64,000 nucleotides of DNA from an uncultured Woeseiaceae bacterium (GTDB lineage Bacteria; Pseudomonadota; Gammaproteobacteria; Steroidobacterales; Woeseiaceae): NCBI GenBank assembly GCA_947259985.1, contig CAMYOJ010000019.1, positions 62,001 through 126,000 of the forward strand, given 5' to 3'. A program made the position numbers and the translations under genes. This document shows positions 38,915-48,008 of the stretch, in pieces. The first letter of the stretch is position 1. Each line of letters opens with the position of its first letter. Under the pieces are notes generated by a model. That model was not told where the DNA came from, searched no databases, and saw only the letters and a program-made list of their open reading frames with translations.

Positions 38915-39679
38915 GGCGACGTAAAGCCTGGTCGAGCGCCAGTTCACGGCCTCCATCGGCGTGCCGTAAAGCTGGCTCAATCTATCGCTATCCAGAATTT
39001 CACTCGTGTCGCCAAGGTCCCAGCGCCCGTCGCCATAAAGCAGCAGGCAGCGGTCCGCATAGCGCACGGCCAGGTTTACGTCGTGCAGGCTCGCAATCAC
39101 GCTGGCGCCGTCGTCTGCCTTGTTGCGAAACAACTGCAGGGCATCGAGCTGGTGTTGCGGATCGAGGTGATTGGTGGGTTCGTCGAGGAGATAGATCCGT
39201 GGTTCCTGCGTCAGCACCTGGGCGATGGCGAGTCGCCGGCGCTCTCCGCCCGACAAGGTCAGGACGTCGCGCCGCTCGAGTTCCGCGAGGCCTACGGCGG
39301 CGAGCGCCGCGTTCGCGATGTCGAAGTCGTGTCCGGTCTCCCAGTTGAAACGCCCAATATGCGGGTGGCGGCCGATCATGGCCGTGTCCAGCACGGTTGC
39401 CGGGAAAATATCGTCGACGTGCTGTGGAAGCAGCGCCAGCTGCCGGGCGATGTCATGGCGTGGGAGTTTTGCTGCATCGCTGCCGCTAACAAATATCGAC
39501 CCCGACGTGGGCGGTCGCAGGCCGGCCAGCGTATGCATCGTCAGCGTCTTGCCCGAGCCGTTCTGCCCCAGCACGGCAATCATTTCACCGCGGTCGGCGC
39601 AGAGTTCGAGCGCATCGACCAGGCATCGGCCGGCGACACTCACACTGAGGTTCTGGCAGGAGAATAAGGCGTGCTGCAT
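38894..39679 (-). CDS. ABC transporter ATP-binding protein, BtuD/FecE type
   Basis: A 261-residue ATPase: Walker A GQNGSGKTL, the Q-loop region LLPQHVDDIFPATV, signature LSGGERRRLAIAQ, Walker B IYLLDEPTNHLDPQ and H-loop VIASLHDVNLAVRYAD. The sequence type pairs with FecCD permeases for B12, haem or siderophores. Its location next to btuB/btuF suggests cobalamin import, with the permease at 51584-52573 as a candidate partner. It follows a predicted zincin gene on the same strand, 41 bases downstream. Confidence 0.88.
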   Translation of the reverse strand: MQHALFSCQNLSVSVAGRCLVDALELCADRGEMIAVLGQNGSGKTLTMHTLAGLRPPTSGSIFVSGSDAAKLPRHDIARQLALLPQHVDDIFPATVLDTAMIGRHPHIGRFNWETGHDFDIANAALAAVGLAELERRDVLTLSGGERRRLAIAQVLTQEPRIYLLDEPTNHLDPQHQLDALQLFRNKADDGASVIASLHDVNLAVRYADRCLLLYGDGRWDLGDTSEILDSDRLSQLYGTPMEAVNWRSTRLYVASGNVAP

Positions 39680-39720
39680 GCGGTGAGCCTAGCGCACGCG
39701 GCGGCCCGGCAAAAGCGCGG

Positions 39721-40491
39721 CTAATTGGCGAGGTTGATTTCGGAGGCGGTCAGGGGGCCGATAACCGCGTACTTGAGGCTTTGCGGAATGACCGCGTCGT
39801 CTTCGGCAAGCGCGATGCGCCCGCCCATGATTTCGGCATATTTCTGCGGGTACAACGGTGACTTGTCCGGTTCCGCCAGCCCGTCGGGACCAATCGGCTG
39901 GCCGCTGTCGGGACTGTACTTGTCAGTCGCGCCGAGCGTGTGCAGAAATTCGTGCGCGATGACGACATTGTTGCGGCCGCGATGCCGGCGACTGGCGTAG
40001 GCGTTGACGACGCCCACCATGCCTTTTTGAAGGCCGACCGAATTCTCGAGAACGAGCGCCGTGTCAGGCGAGTGATAGCGCACGAAAATACGTACATCCG
40101 GCTTTATCCGATCCTGGTCGTCGGTCACGCCACTGGCCCACCAGCGCATCTTCAGTGACCACATCATGACCGCGAGAGCGTTGCGAGATCCCTCGAGCTC
40201 GGGCGGCTGTTCGCGTATCGGTCGGCCGAGTTCGATGCGCACCGGGCGCGCAACGTCTTTGGCATAGCGCGACGATTCGCGCTCGAGGAAAGACTCGATG
40301 CCCGCAAAATCTCTCGCCTCGAGCTTGCTGATGTAGTCGTCGGACCTGTCGCTGCCGTCGCCGTTGATCGGGTATACCTTGACCCACAGGCTGTTGTTCC
40401 AGTCGGTGCTTCGGGCCTGCGTCAGCCACGTGCTGACAGCGACGAAAAACAGCACGAACAGCAGTATTGATATGCGAATGGCTTTGAACAT
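39721..40491 (-). CDS. Predicted exported zinc metalloprotease-like protein
   Basis: A 256-residue protein with an N-terminal hydrophobic anchor or signal (ISILLFVLFFVAVSTWL). Residues 180-192 read HEFLHTLGATDKY, an HExxHxxGxxD zinc site as in snapalysin-type or other metzincin-like enzymes, with His180, His184 and Asp190 as ligands and Glu181 as base. A later EIMGG could be the Met-turn. I know no named family; the substrate is unknown. It lies 12 bases after the amidase gene, in a leftward run ending in the ABC ATPase. Confidence 0.7.
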   Translation of the reverse strand: MFKAIRISILLFVLFFVAVSTWLTQARSTDWNNSLWVKVYPINGDGSDRSDDYISKLEARDFAGIESFLERESSRYAKDVARPVRIELGRPIREQPPELEGSRNALAVMMWSLKMRWWASGVTDDQDRIKPDVRIFVRYHSPDTALVLENSVGLQKGMVGVVNAYASRRHRGRNNVVIAHEFLHTLGATDKYSPDSGQPIGPDGLAEPDKSPLYPQKYAEIMGGRIALAEDDAVIPQSLKYAVIGPLTASEINLAN

Positions 40492-40503
40492 CAGGTGGAC
40501 CGC

Positions 40504-42036
40504 TTACTTAACGAGCTCGGGAGATTGTCTTGCCTCGGTAGCTTGCTCGAATGCGTACGCGATCTCTATGAGCTGCTTCTCATTCCAGGCCTTTCCCATG
40601 AATGAGAGACCGACCGGCAACCCCCTGACCCGTCCCGCCGGGACCGTAATGTTCGGGTAGCCGGAGATAGCAGCCAGCGATGCACTGCCAATGTGAAAAC
40701 TGTCGCCGTTCACGTGATCGATAGTCCAGGCCGGACCGTTGGTCGGTGCTATCAGGGCATCAAGCTGATGTTCCGCCAGTGCGTCGTCGAGGCTGCTGCG
40801 CGCCAGGTGCTTGCTGGTATTGAGTGACTCGAGGTAGGCGGGATCGGTCAGAGGTCCTTTGGCCTCGGCCTCGATTAAGATGTCCTGGCCAAATATAGGC
40901 ATCACGTCATCGGCATGGACCTCGTTGAACGCGATCAGGTCGGCGAGGCTCGCCACGGGCGCAGCGGTCTTCTCGAGGTAGGCGTTCAGGTCGGCGCGAA
41001 ACTCGAACAACAGTACCTCGTATTCGGCATTCCCCATCTCCGGCGTTTCGAACTCGATGTCGTCGATGAGTTCGGCGCCCTGGCCCCTGAGCACCTCGAT
41101 ACTGCTCGACAGAATCTCATCGACCTCCGGATTCGAACCTGCACCATGGTAGGAGCGAAGGACACCGATGCGTTTTCCGCGCAAGCCATCGGCCGTTAGA
41201 TTGGCCGAGTAATCGTGGTGGATCTCGGCACCCACCGTCGCAGGATCGTCGGCGTCAACACCCGTCATTGCCGTAAGCAGAATCGCGGCATCGCGCACGG
41301 ATCTTGCCATGGGCCCGGCCGTGTCCTGGCTGTGCGCTATCGGAATGATGCCGCTGCGGCTCACGAGCCCGAGCGTCGGCTTGATGCCCACGATAGCGTT
41401 GCTACCCGACGGGCATACGACCGAGCCATCGGTTTCCGTGCCTATCGCCGCGACGGTCAGATTGGCAGCGACAGCGACAGCCGAGCCACTCGATGAACCA
41501 CATGGCGATCGCGTCGGGTCGTACGGGTTTTTCGTCTGGCCGCCGACACTGCTCCAGCCGCTTGACGAACGCCGCGAGCGGAAATTGGCCCATTCGCTGA
41601 GATTGGCTTTGCCCAGGATGACGGCACCCGCGTCGCGCAGGCGTTTGACAACAAACGCGTCTGTGGGCGGTACGTGCTCCGCAAGTGCCAGCGATCCGGC
41701 ACTCGTGTACATCTGGTCGGCCGTATCGATATTGGCTTTCAGAACGACGGGTATACCGTGCAAAGGCCCGCGCGGGCCGGAGCTTTGCCACTCTGCGTCC
41801 AGCGCACGGGCAATACTCAACGCGTCCGGGTTTACCTCGATAATAGAGTTGAGCTGAAGGCCGTCATGATCGATACGGGCGATGCGTTCCAGGTACCACT
41901 CGACCAGCTGTTCCGAACTCAGTTCGCCACGCTGCAGTTGATCATGGAGATCGGCAATGCTCGCTTCCGAGTAGTCCGCCTCACCGCCGCAAGCGGTAAG
42001 CAGGCAGCAGACAATCAAAAGCCAGGCGTGCTTCAA
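40504..42036 (-). CDS. Amidase-signature lipoprotein
   Basis: A 510-residue enzyme with a lipobox (LLIVCCLLTAC) and a full amidase-signature domain. The Ser-cisSer-Lys triad is provided by GIPVVLKANIDTA (Lys), CGSSSGSAVAVAANL (Ser) and GTETDGSVVCPS (nucleophile Ser). Such secreted amidases hydrolyse amide bonds of varied substrates; specificity cannot be read here. The only suitable start is a TTG four bases after the upstream stop codon, suggesting coupling to the methyltransferase gene. Confidence 0.9.
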   Translation of the reverse strand: MKHAWLLIVCCLLTACGGEADYSEASIADLHDQLQRGELSSEQLVEWYLERIARIDHDGLQLNSIIEVNPDALSIARALDAEWQSSGPRGPLHGIPVVLKANIDTADQMYTSAGSLALAEHVPPTDAFVVKRLRDAGAVILGKANLSEWANFRSRRSSSGWSSVGGQTKNPYDPTRSPCGSSSGSAVAVAANLTVAAIGTETDGSVVCPSGSNAIVGIKPTLGLVSRSGIIPIAHSQDTAGPMARSVRDAAILLTAMTGVDADDPATVGAEIHHDYSANLTADGLRGKRIGVLRSYHGAGSNPEVDEILSSSIEVLRGQGAELIDDIEFETPEMGNAEYEVLLFEFRADLNAYLEKTAAPVASLADLIAFNEVHADDVMPIFGQDILIEAEAKGPLTDPAYLESLNTSKHLARSSLDDALAEHQLDALIAPTNGPAWTIDHVNGDSFHIGSASLAAISGYPNITVPAGRVRGLPVGLSFMGKAWNEKQLIEIAYAFEQATEARQSPELVK

Positions 42037-42040
42037 GGGC

Positions 42041-42832
42041 CTACTCGGGCTTGCGGAATCGCATCACGAAACGATCGGTCTTGCCGCGCAGCTCGGGGTC
42101 GAACACGATCCTGGCGAGATCGTCGTCAGGATTACGCAACAGGTCACTTTGCTCCTCGAGCACAAAACCGGCGGCTTCCATGCCCGCAATGACGATGGCC
42201 GGATCGATACGATGCAGGGAATTTCCGGTCTCGGCGGGAGCGCCGGCTTCGGCATAGTGATCGATGACGCCCACGATGCCGCCCGGCTTGAGGCCTTTAT
42301 GAAATTCTGCGAGCAACGCCGGCACATCGATCAATGGCCAGCCATTTTCGGCATCGTCGATGACGAGGTCGTGGTAGGACAGCACCATCATGATCGCGTC
42401 AAGAGAGCCAGCCGCAAGCGAAAGCTCGTTATTCTCGGCCATGAGTATTTCCACGTTCGGCAGGCGGTTGTTTTCATACCGGGCATTGAACTCGTCGCCG
42501 ACGAATTTCAGGTAAGCCTCGTTCGAATGCGCGACTACCTTGCCGCCGGTACCGACGACCGACGCCAGGATCTCGGTGTAGTAGCCGCCGCCCGAGAACA
42601 TATCGAGTACGGTCATGCCTTCGGTAATGCCCAGGAACTCGAGGACCTCGGCCGGCTTGCGACCCGCGTCCCTGGCGCGATCCTTCTCCGGCCGCGCGTC
42701 GTTAGCGACAGCGGCCGCGAAAACTGATAGTGGTTGCGGCTCCGTTGCGAGCTCAGTCGCCTGGTTTTCGTCGCTCGGCTGCCCGCAGGCCGCAAGAGTA
42801 GCTGCAGTGAGCAGCACGCTTAGTTTTCGCAT
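42041..42832 (-). CDS. Class I SAM methyltransferase-like lipoprotein
   Basis: A 263-residue protein with a lipoprotein signal (LSVLLTAATLAACG, Cys16) followed by a methyltransferase fold: motif I VLDMFSGGGYYTEILASVVG, motif II-like VEILMAENNELSL, and LKPGGIVGVIDHYAEAG. An exported protein has no obvious supply of S-adenosylmethionine, so activity outside the cytoplasm is puzzling; the fold may bind another ligand. Similar lipoprotein 'methyltransferases' occur in other proteobacteria. The ATG at 42832 sets the lipobox at the correct distance. Confidence 0.85.
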   Translation of the reverse strand: MRKLSVLLTAATLAACGQPSDENQATELATEPQPLSVFAAAVANDARPEKDRARDAGRKPAEVLEFLGITEGMTVLDMFSGGGYYTEILASVVGTGGKVVAHSNEAYLKFVGDEFNARYENNRLPNVEILMAENNELSLAAGSLDAIMMVLSYHDLVIDDAENGWPLIDVPALLAEFHKGLKPGGIVGVIDHYAEAGAPAETGNSLHRIDPAIVIAGMEAAGFVLEEQSDLLRNPDDDLARIVFDPELRGKTDRFVMRFRKPE

Positions 42833-42899
42833 GTTTTTCCCCAGCTTGATGACACAGGATTCGACTGCGCTACGAATCAGGAGTGCCACACATTCTGCC

Positions 42900-42928
42900 A
42901 AAGAAAAAGCCCCGCTGTGTGGCGGGGC
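42900..42928 (-). terminator. Strong intrinsic terminator of the predicted small RNA
   Basis: On the minus strand GCCCCGC-cacaca-GCGGGGC is followed by TTTTTCTTT. It lies upstream of the methyltransferase gene, so it does not end a protein-coding unit but fits the 3' end of the small RNA. Confidence 0.88.
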
Positions 42929-43100
42929 CAAATTCTCTTTTTTATCAAAAGAGGTAACTGCGAATTCGGTAATCGGTGACGAAATGTTTTTTTATTGTTA
43001 TTGGATCTTGATCTTGTTGTTTTTGTAGTTATTTTTCTTCTGGCGTCTAAATCCTGTGTCGTACCGTTTAATTACCGTGCAGCTACACTTCGCTTGGGCA
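42900..43100 (-). ncRNA. Predicted sigma54-dependent small RNA, CrcZ-like Hfq decoy candidate
   Basis: The stretch 42833-43399 holds no convincing gene. On its minus strand a sigma54 promoter (43110-43127) predicts a start near 43100 and an intrinsic terminator ends at about 42900, giving an RNA of about 200 bases. It contains an A-rich single-stranded-looking section with AACAACAA (43021-43014) and AATAACAA (43002-42995), matching the AAYAAYAA motif of Pseudomonas CrcZ/CrcY RNAs that titrate Hfq/Crc. A 7-bp hairpin CTCTTTT/AAAAGAG (42935-42953) precedes the terminator. The elements are seen; expression and function are inferred. Confidence 0.6.
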
Positions 43101-43109
43101 GAGTATTAA

Positions 43110-43127
43110 AAGCAAGACCTGTGCCAA
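43110..43127 (-). promoter_or_regulatory. Sigma54 (-24/-12) promoter
   Basis: On the minus strand TTGGCAC-AGGTC-TTGCTT matches the RpoN consensus YTGGCACG-N4-TTGCW, with GG and GC dinucleotides separated by the required ten bases. The predicted start is near 43100. Upstream repeats (43188-43202 and 43225-43235) could bind an activator. Confidence 0.85.
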
Positions 43128-43187
43128 CCATGCCCGGCGCGGCGTGAATTCAGGGTTTTAGCGATTGCTCAATCTTGTAAGCCGCCC

Positions 43188-43202
43188 AAACAGGGGGTGT
43201 TT
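43188..43202. repeat. Inverted repeat AAACA-GGGGG-TGTTT upstream of the sigma54 promoter
   Basis: Perfect 5-bp arms around GGGGG, about 90-100 bases upstream of the predicted start. The position suits an enhancer-binding activator site, but the arms are short. Confidence 0.35.
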
Positions 43203-43224
43203 TGTAAAAAATATCGACGATTTT

Positions 43225-43420
43225 GTGGGTAAAACATAATGCCGAGAGCTAAGTGCATGAGGCAAGCCTCTGATAGTTATAGAAAAAGGGAACGGGCAAA
43301 CGCATTGATGCGCAATATGGTCGAGGAAGCACGCATCAGATTATGTTTAATTTGCGTCAGGCGGTCGATTCAAGGCCGATATTCGACTGTTTTGTCAAAT
43401 TATTCGACAGTTTTACCCAC
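43225..43420. repeat. Distant inverted repeat GTGGGTAAAAC ... GTTTTACCCAC
   Basis: An 11-bp perfect inverted repeat with arms at 43225-43235 and 43410-43420, the latter at the end of the propeller-amidohydrolase gene. Between them, ATTCGACTGTTTT (43381) and ATTCGACAGTTTT (43402) form a direct repeat spaced by 21 bases, two helical turns. These may be sites for a regulator of the sigma54 promoter; that is inference. Confidence 0.45.
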
Positions 43421-45130
43421 TTTGGCGCGATCGATGAGTCCCGCCGCACTGAAAAATCGCCCGTTACGGACCACGGCAACGATTCTCGCGGCATCGCTGA
43501 TCTCGACAAGCGGATCGCCGTCGACGAAAACGAGATCCGCGACAGCGCCGACGGCGATGCGTCCCAGGAACGGATCGACGCCCAGCGCGGCGGCCGCGTT
43601 AACACCGGCTGCGCGCAATGCCTGGACGGGTTTGAGACCAGCCGCGGTCAGTGCCAGCAACTCGGCTTGCAACGCAAGGCCGGGTCGCAGCCCGTTGCCG
43701 CGGCTCGCAAGCACCATCGAGGTCATGCCGACCGCGATGCTCGGTTGTTCTGCAAAGCGCCGCGGTATCGATGCCGGCACGCCGATCAGGCCCGCTTGCC
43801 TCGATTGCAGCAGGCCGGGCAGGCCCGGCGTCATCGAATCGGCCATCGCGCCAGACTCTTCGCTTAGTTGTCCGTTATCAGCCAATACCCTGGGCCCAGG
43901 CAGTTCCTTGCTCGACCACAGCGTATTGAGGCGCTCGGCCTCAGGGCTGTCGGCGACCAGGGTAGTGACGCCCGTCGTCAGCAATAAGGGACCGAAATTC
44001 TCGTCGACGGCATTGTCGAGATCGGCTCTTGCATCGACATAACCGGGCATGACGACCAGGTCGCCCATGTCGATTACGAGCTCGCCAGGGCGTTCGCGGT
44101 GCGCTTCGACGGCCGTAATTCGTCCGCCATCTATGACAATGTCGCGGGCTGGCTGGTAAGCGCTACCCAGGCCGTCGTACAGACGCCCGGCATGAATGAT
44201 CAGGCGGCCTGGCGGCTCGTCGATGCGAGGCAAGGCGCGCCGTTCGTTATTGACAGGGGCAACTCTCGCCGGTGCCTCGAGTCTGGCGCGAAACAAGAGC
44301 GGAGACGATGACCACGAATTGAACAGGCGCTGGCGGATGCGCCCGTCGACGGCATAAATCATCGCGTGCCGATCGAGCCAGCTCACCGGAGCTTCTTCGA
44401 AGTCTTCGTTGTCCGCATAGGTCCTGACGAGTCGCGGCTCGGACAGGATCACCATTTCTATCGACGTCGCGGTACCGATGTCACGCAGGTAGGTGACAAG
44501 GCTGCCGTCGGGTCGCCAGGCGGGCGCACTAAGCCGGTCCGTTGTCGATACGAGCGTTTCGTCGGGCTGCCCCCGACGTCGTAGGACCAGCGACCAGCGC
44601 TCCTCTTCGTGATGCACAAAAACGAGATCGCGGCCGTCGGCCGACCAGGCAGGTTCGGTCTCGTCGCCAGGACGATGCGTAAGCCGCCAGTGCAAGCCCG
44701 TGGGCAGGTCCGTTTCCCAAAGGTCGAATCCGTGGCCCGTCTTGTCGCGCGCGTAGACGATGCGCTCCTGATCCGGGTGCCATGCGGGTTGCATGTCGAA
44801 AGAGCCGTCCGAGCTGAGTTTTCGGGCCCGCTGTGCGGCGAGATCATAAACCCAGATGCTGTGCGCGCCATCGGCGTTTGAATGGAATGCGATTTGCAGC
44901 GCGTCGGGCGACCATTTTGGTCGCGATGCCTTCGGCCCGCCGTTCGTTGCTCTGCTTGCTTCGCCTCCGCTGCGCGGCACGATCCAGATATCGCCAACCA
45001 GGCTGATCGCCACGCGTCCGTCGGCCGCGATATCGACGGAAAGGTTCTTACCGCGCGTGACGGTTTCCTGCGCGCTCGAGTTCAATGCGGGGAGCAGTAA
45101 GAGCGCTGCGACTATCGTGGCGCGGAACAT
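43400..45130 (-). CDS. Exported beta-propeller protein fused to a degenerate amidohydrolase domain
   Basis: A 576-residue exported protein (signal VAALLLLPALNSSA). Residues about 25-290 form TolB/WD40-like propeller repeats (PKWSPDALQIAFHS, PAWHPDQERIVYA, PAWSADGRDLVFV, PAWRPDGSLVTYL). A C-terminal amidohydrolase-like part follows (IIHAGRLYDGLG, DMGDLVVMPGYVDARADLD near residue 366, and VGAVADLVFVDGDPL). The usual HxH metal motif after 'PGxxD' is replaced by ARAD and the barrel is short, so catalytic activity is doubtful. The ATG at 45130 lies two bases after the GGT gene stop; a TTG at 45136 is an alternative start. Confidence 0.85.
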   Translation of the reverse strand: MFRATIVAALLLLPALNSSAQETVTRGKNLSVDIAADGRVAISLVGDIWIVPRSGGEASRATNGGPKASRPKWSPDALQIAFHSNADGAHSIWVYDLAAQRARKLSSDGSFDMQPAWHPDQERIVYARDKTGHGFDLWETDLPTGLHWRLTHRPGDETEPAWSADGRDLVFVHHEEERWSLVLRRRGQPDETLVSTTDRLSAPAWRPDGSLVTYLRDIGTATSIEMVILSEPRLVRTYADNEDFEEAPVSWLDRHAMIYAVDGRIRQRLFNSWSSSPLLFRARLEAPARVAPVNNERRALPRIDEPPGRLIIHAGRLYDGLGSAYQPARDIVIDGGRITAVEAHRERPGELVIDMGDLVVMPGYVDARADLDNAVDENFGPLLLTTGVTTLVADSPEAERLNTLWSSKELPGPRVLADNGQLSEESGAMADSMTPGLPGLLQSRQAGLIGVPASIPRRFAEQPSIAVGMTSMVLASRGNGLRPGLALQAELLALTAAGLKPVQALRAAGVNAAAALGVDPFLGRIAVGAVADLVFVDGDPLVEISDAARIVAVVRNGRFFSAAGLIDRAKVGKTVE

Positions 45131-45132
45131 GT

Positions 45133-46659
45133 TCAAGGCTGGCTTACGTACACTCCGCCCTCGCGCCGCGGATCTGCCGCCGCGTCGAGACCCGTCGTGC
45201 TGTCACAAAGGGCCGTGCCAACGCCGCCGAAGTACATGACGATTTTCGGGAATACAGTGACCGGCAAATCGGTTGCGGGCAGGTCGAGACCCGTCTCCGC
45301 CATGAGCCGAATCTCCTCGCCGCTCGTATCGACGTGCACGCGAGGGTGCGAAATGGCGTCCCTGAGCGGCATCTCGAGTTGCAGGTAGTTGATAAGGAAT
45401 TGTTGCAGGGCCGTCGTGATCCTGTCCGCGCCGGGGGAGCCGACCGCCAGTACGGCGCCGGGTTTACGTGCGACGCTGGGCGCCATGTTGGACGGCAGCC
45501 GCGAGCCGGGCGGCCCGGCATCGAGTCCGCGTCGGTTGAGTTCGATTTCGCCCAGGCAGTTGTTCAGCCACAGGCCCGTGCCCGGAGGCATCTCGCCGGA
45601 GCCGTAACCCGACGATGCCGTCATCGCGCAGCCGGTCCCTTCGTTGTCAACGACGGAGGTATGCACAGTGGACGCGGAAGTCCAGCGCGACAGCAGTTGG
45701 CCACTCCGGGCCGATTCCACGAGGTGCGCTGCTTCAGCCGAAACGTCGTCGGCAAAGTCGAGGTTGCGGCGCCGGAAATCGAGGCAGGCACGCTGAGCCG
45801 CGATGAGCTGCGTCAACGCCGCTTCGGTCCACCGTTGATCGGGAAGGTCGGCGCATGCCAGCAGCATCGCCGTGAGCACGCTGCCGCCGACGGCTGGTGG
45901 CGGGTTGCTCGCCAGGTGCCAGTCGCCGATATCCGCTCGCAGCGAGGGTCGTTCAACGGCCCGGTAGCTGCTGAGATCCTCTGCCGTCAGCATGCCGTTT
46001 CCGTCGCGGCAGTGATTCGATATGGCCGCGGCGATCTCGCCTTCGTAAAAAACGCGTGCCCCATTGCGGGCAATGGCGTCGAGGCTGTCGGCAAGATGCG
46101 GCACGATCACGCGATTGCCGGCGTCGAGCAGCGTGCCGTCGGCGTGATGCAGCGCGTCGAAACCGTCCTTCGAGCGATCGAAAACAACCTTGCTCGAATA
46201 GCCCAGGTAGTACCGGCAGGCCGCCGAGAGCGAAAATCCTTCACGACAGGCGCGAATCGTCGGTTCGAAGATGAGATTCCAGGGGATGCTGCCGAACTTC
46301 TTCCAGGCAAGCTCCATGGCTGCCAGCGTGCCAGGGACGGCTACCGAGCCCGGGCCGACGAGTGTCCTGATGCCACCGCCGTAATTCATCGTGACTTCGA
46401 CGGCACCCTGCCGGCGCTGATCTTCGCTGAGACCGGCACCCGGTACCGCCACGTTGCCGTCAATCGTTACCGGTTCGTCGTCCGCCGGCCATATCGTGAT
46501 GAACGCGCTGCCGCCCAGCGCGCACACGCCCGGCTCGGTATTGATCGTCAGCAATGCGGCGGCCAGCGCGCAATCGACCGCATTGCCGCCCGCGGCCGCG
46601 ACGTCACGCGCTGCGTCCGCGGCGAGCTGCGAGGTGGTGGCAACAGCGATCTGGGTCAT
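45133..46659 (-). CDS. Gamma-glutamyltransferase-like Ntn hydrolase
   Basis: A 508-residue member of the gamma-glutamyltranspeptidase family, self-cleaved before a threonine. Family features: AAAGGNAVDCALAAALL, EPGVCALGGSAFITIW, GPGSVAVPGTLAAM, then the cleavage site ASTVHTSVVD with nucleophile Thr331, followed by GYGSGEMPPGTGLWLNN and the SNMAPSV and GSPGADRI segments. The second Thr of the common TTH is Val. No signal peptide is seen, unlike periplasmic GGT, so a cytosolic relative with a different amide or glutathione-conjugate substrate is possible. Confidence 0.88.
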   Translation of the reverse strand: MTQIAVATTSQLAADAARDVAAAGGNAVDCALAAALLTINTEPGVCALGGSAFITIWPADDEPVTIDGNVAVPGAGLSEDQRRQGAVEVTMNYGGGIRTLVGPGSVAVPGTLAAMELAWKKFGSIPWNLIFEPTIRACREGFSLSAACRYYLGYSSKVVFDRSKDGFDALHHADGTLLDAGNRVIVPHLADSLDAIARNGARVFYEGEIAAAISNHCRDGNGMLTAEDLSSYRAVERPSLRADIGDWHLASNPPPAVGGSVLTAMLLACADLPDQRWTEAALTQLIAAQRACLDFRRRNLDFADDVSAEAAHLVESARSGQLLSRWTSASTVHTSVVDNEGTGCAMTASSGYGSGEMPPGTGLWLNNCLGEIELNRRGLDAGPPGSRLPSNMAPSVARKPGAVLAVGSPGADRITTALQQFLINYLQLEMPLRDAISHPRVHVDTSGEEIRLMAETGLDLPATDLPVTVFPKIVMYFGGVGTALCDSTTGLDAAADPRREGGVYVSQP

Positions 46660-46690
46660 TCAACTACCAGTGTAACCGATACGCAAAGTC

Positions 46691-47827
<1,137 letters not shown>

Positions 47828-47937
47828 TCAGTCGGTTTCACCGCATATTCGCACGATTGCCCTGCTTACAACAGTGTGTCACGCGCGACGCGCCTCCGCG
47901 TGTTCAGTTAGCGTTCATAAAATTAATAAAAACAAGT

Positions 47938-47953
47938 ACTTATATTCATAAGT
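47938..47953. repeat. Inverted repeat ACTTAT-ATTC-ATAAGT upstream of the basic secreted protein gene
   Basis: Perfect 6-bp arms with a 4-base spacer lie in an AT-rich stretch about 55 bases before the start codon and overlap a possible -10 (TATATT, 47941-47946). It could be an operator. Confidence 0.35.
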
Positions 47954-48008
47954 GGTTCATGTCGACGCCACTACTCTGGAGCCGCACTAGGACAAACCGG
48001 AGATTGAT

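Noticed and set aside
41125-41160. GGTTCGAATCC-like T-loop on the minus strand, suggesting a tRNA
   Set aside because: It lies inside the conserved coding sequence of the amidase; no acceptor stem, anticodon arm or D-arm can be arranged around it.
43239-44042. Plus-strand frame of 267 codons starting in the intergenic region before 43400
   Set aside because: Most of it is antisense to the propeller/amidohydrolase gene, and the intergenic start has no convincing ribosome-binding site or protein-like conserved motif.
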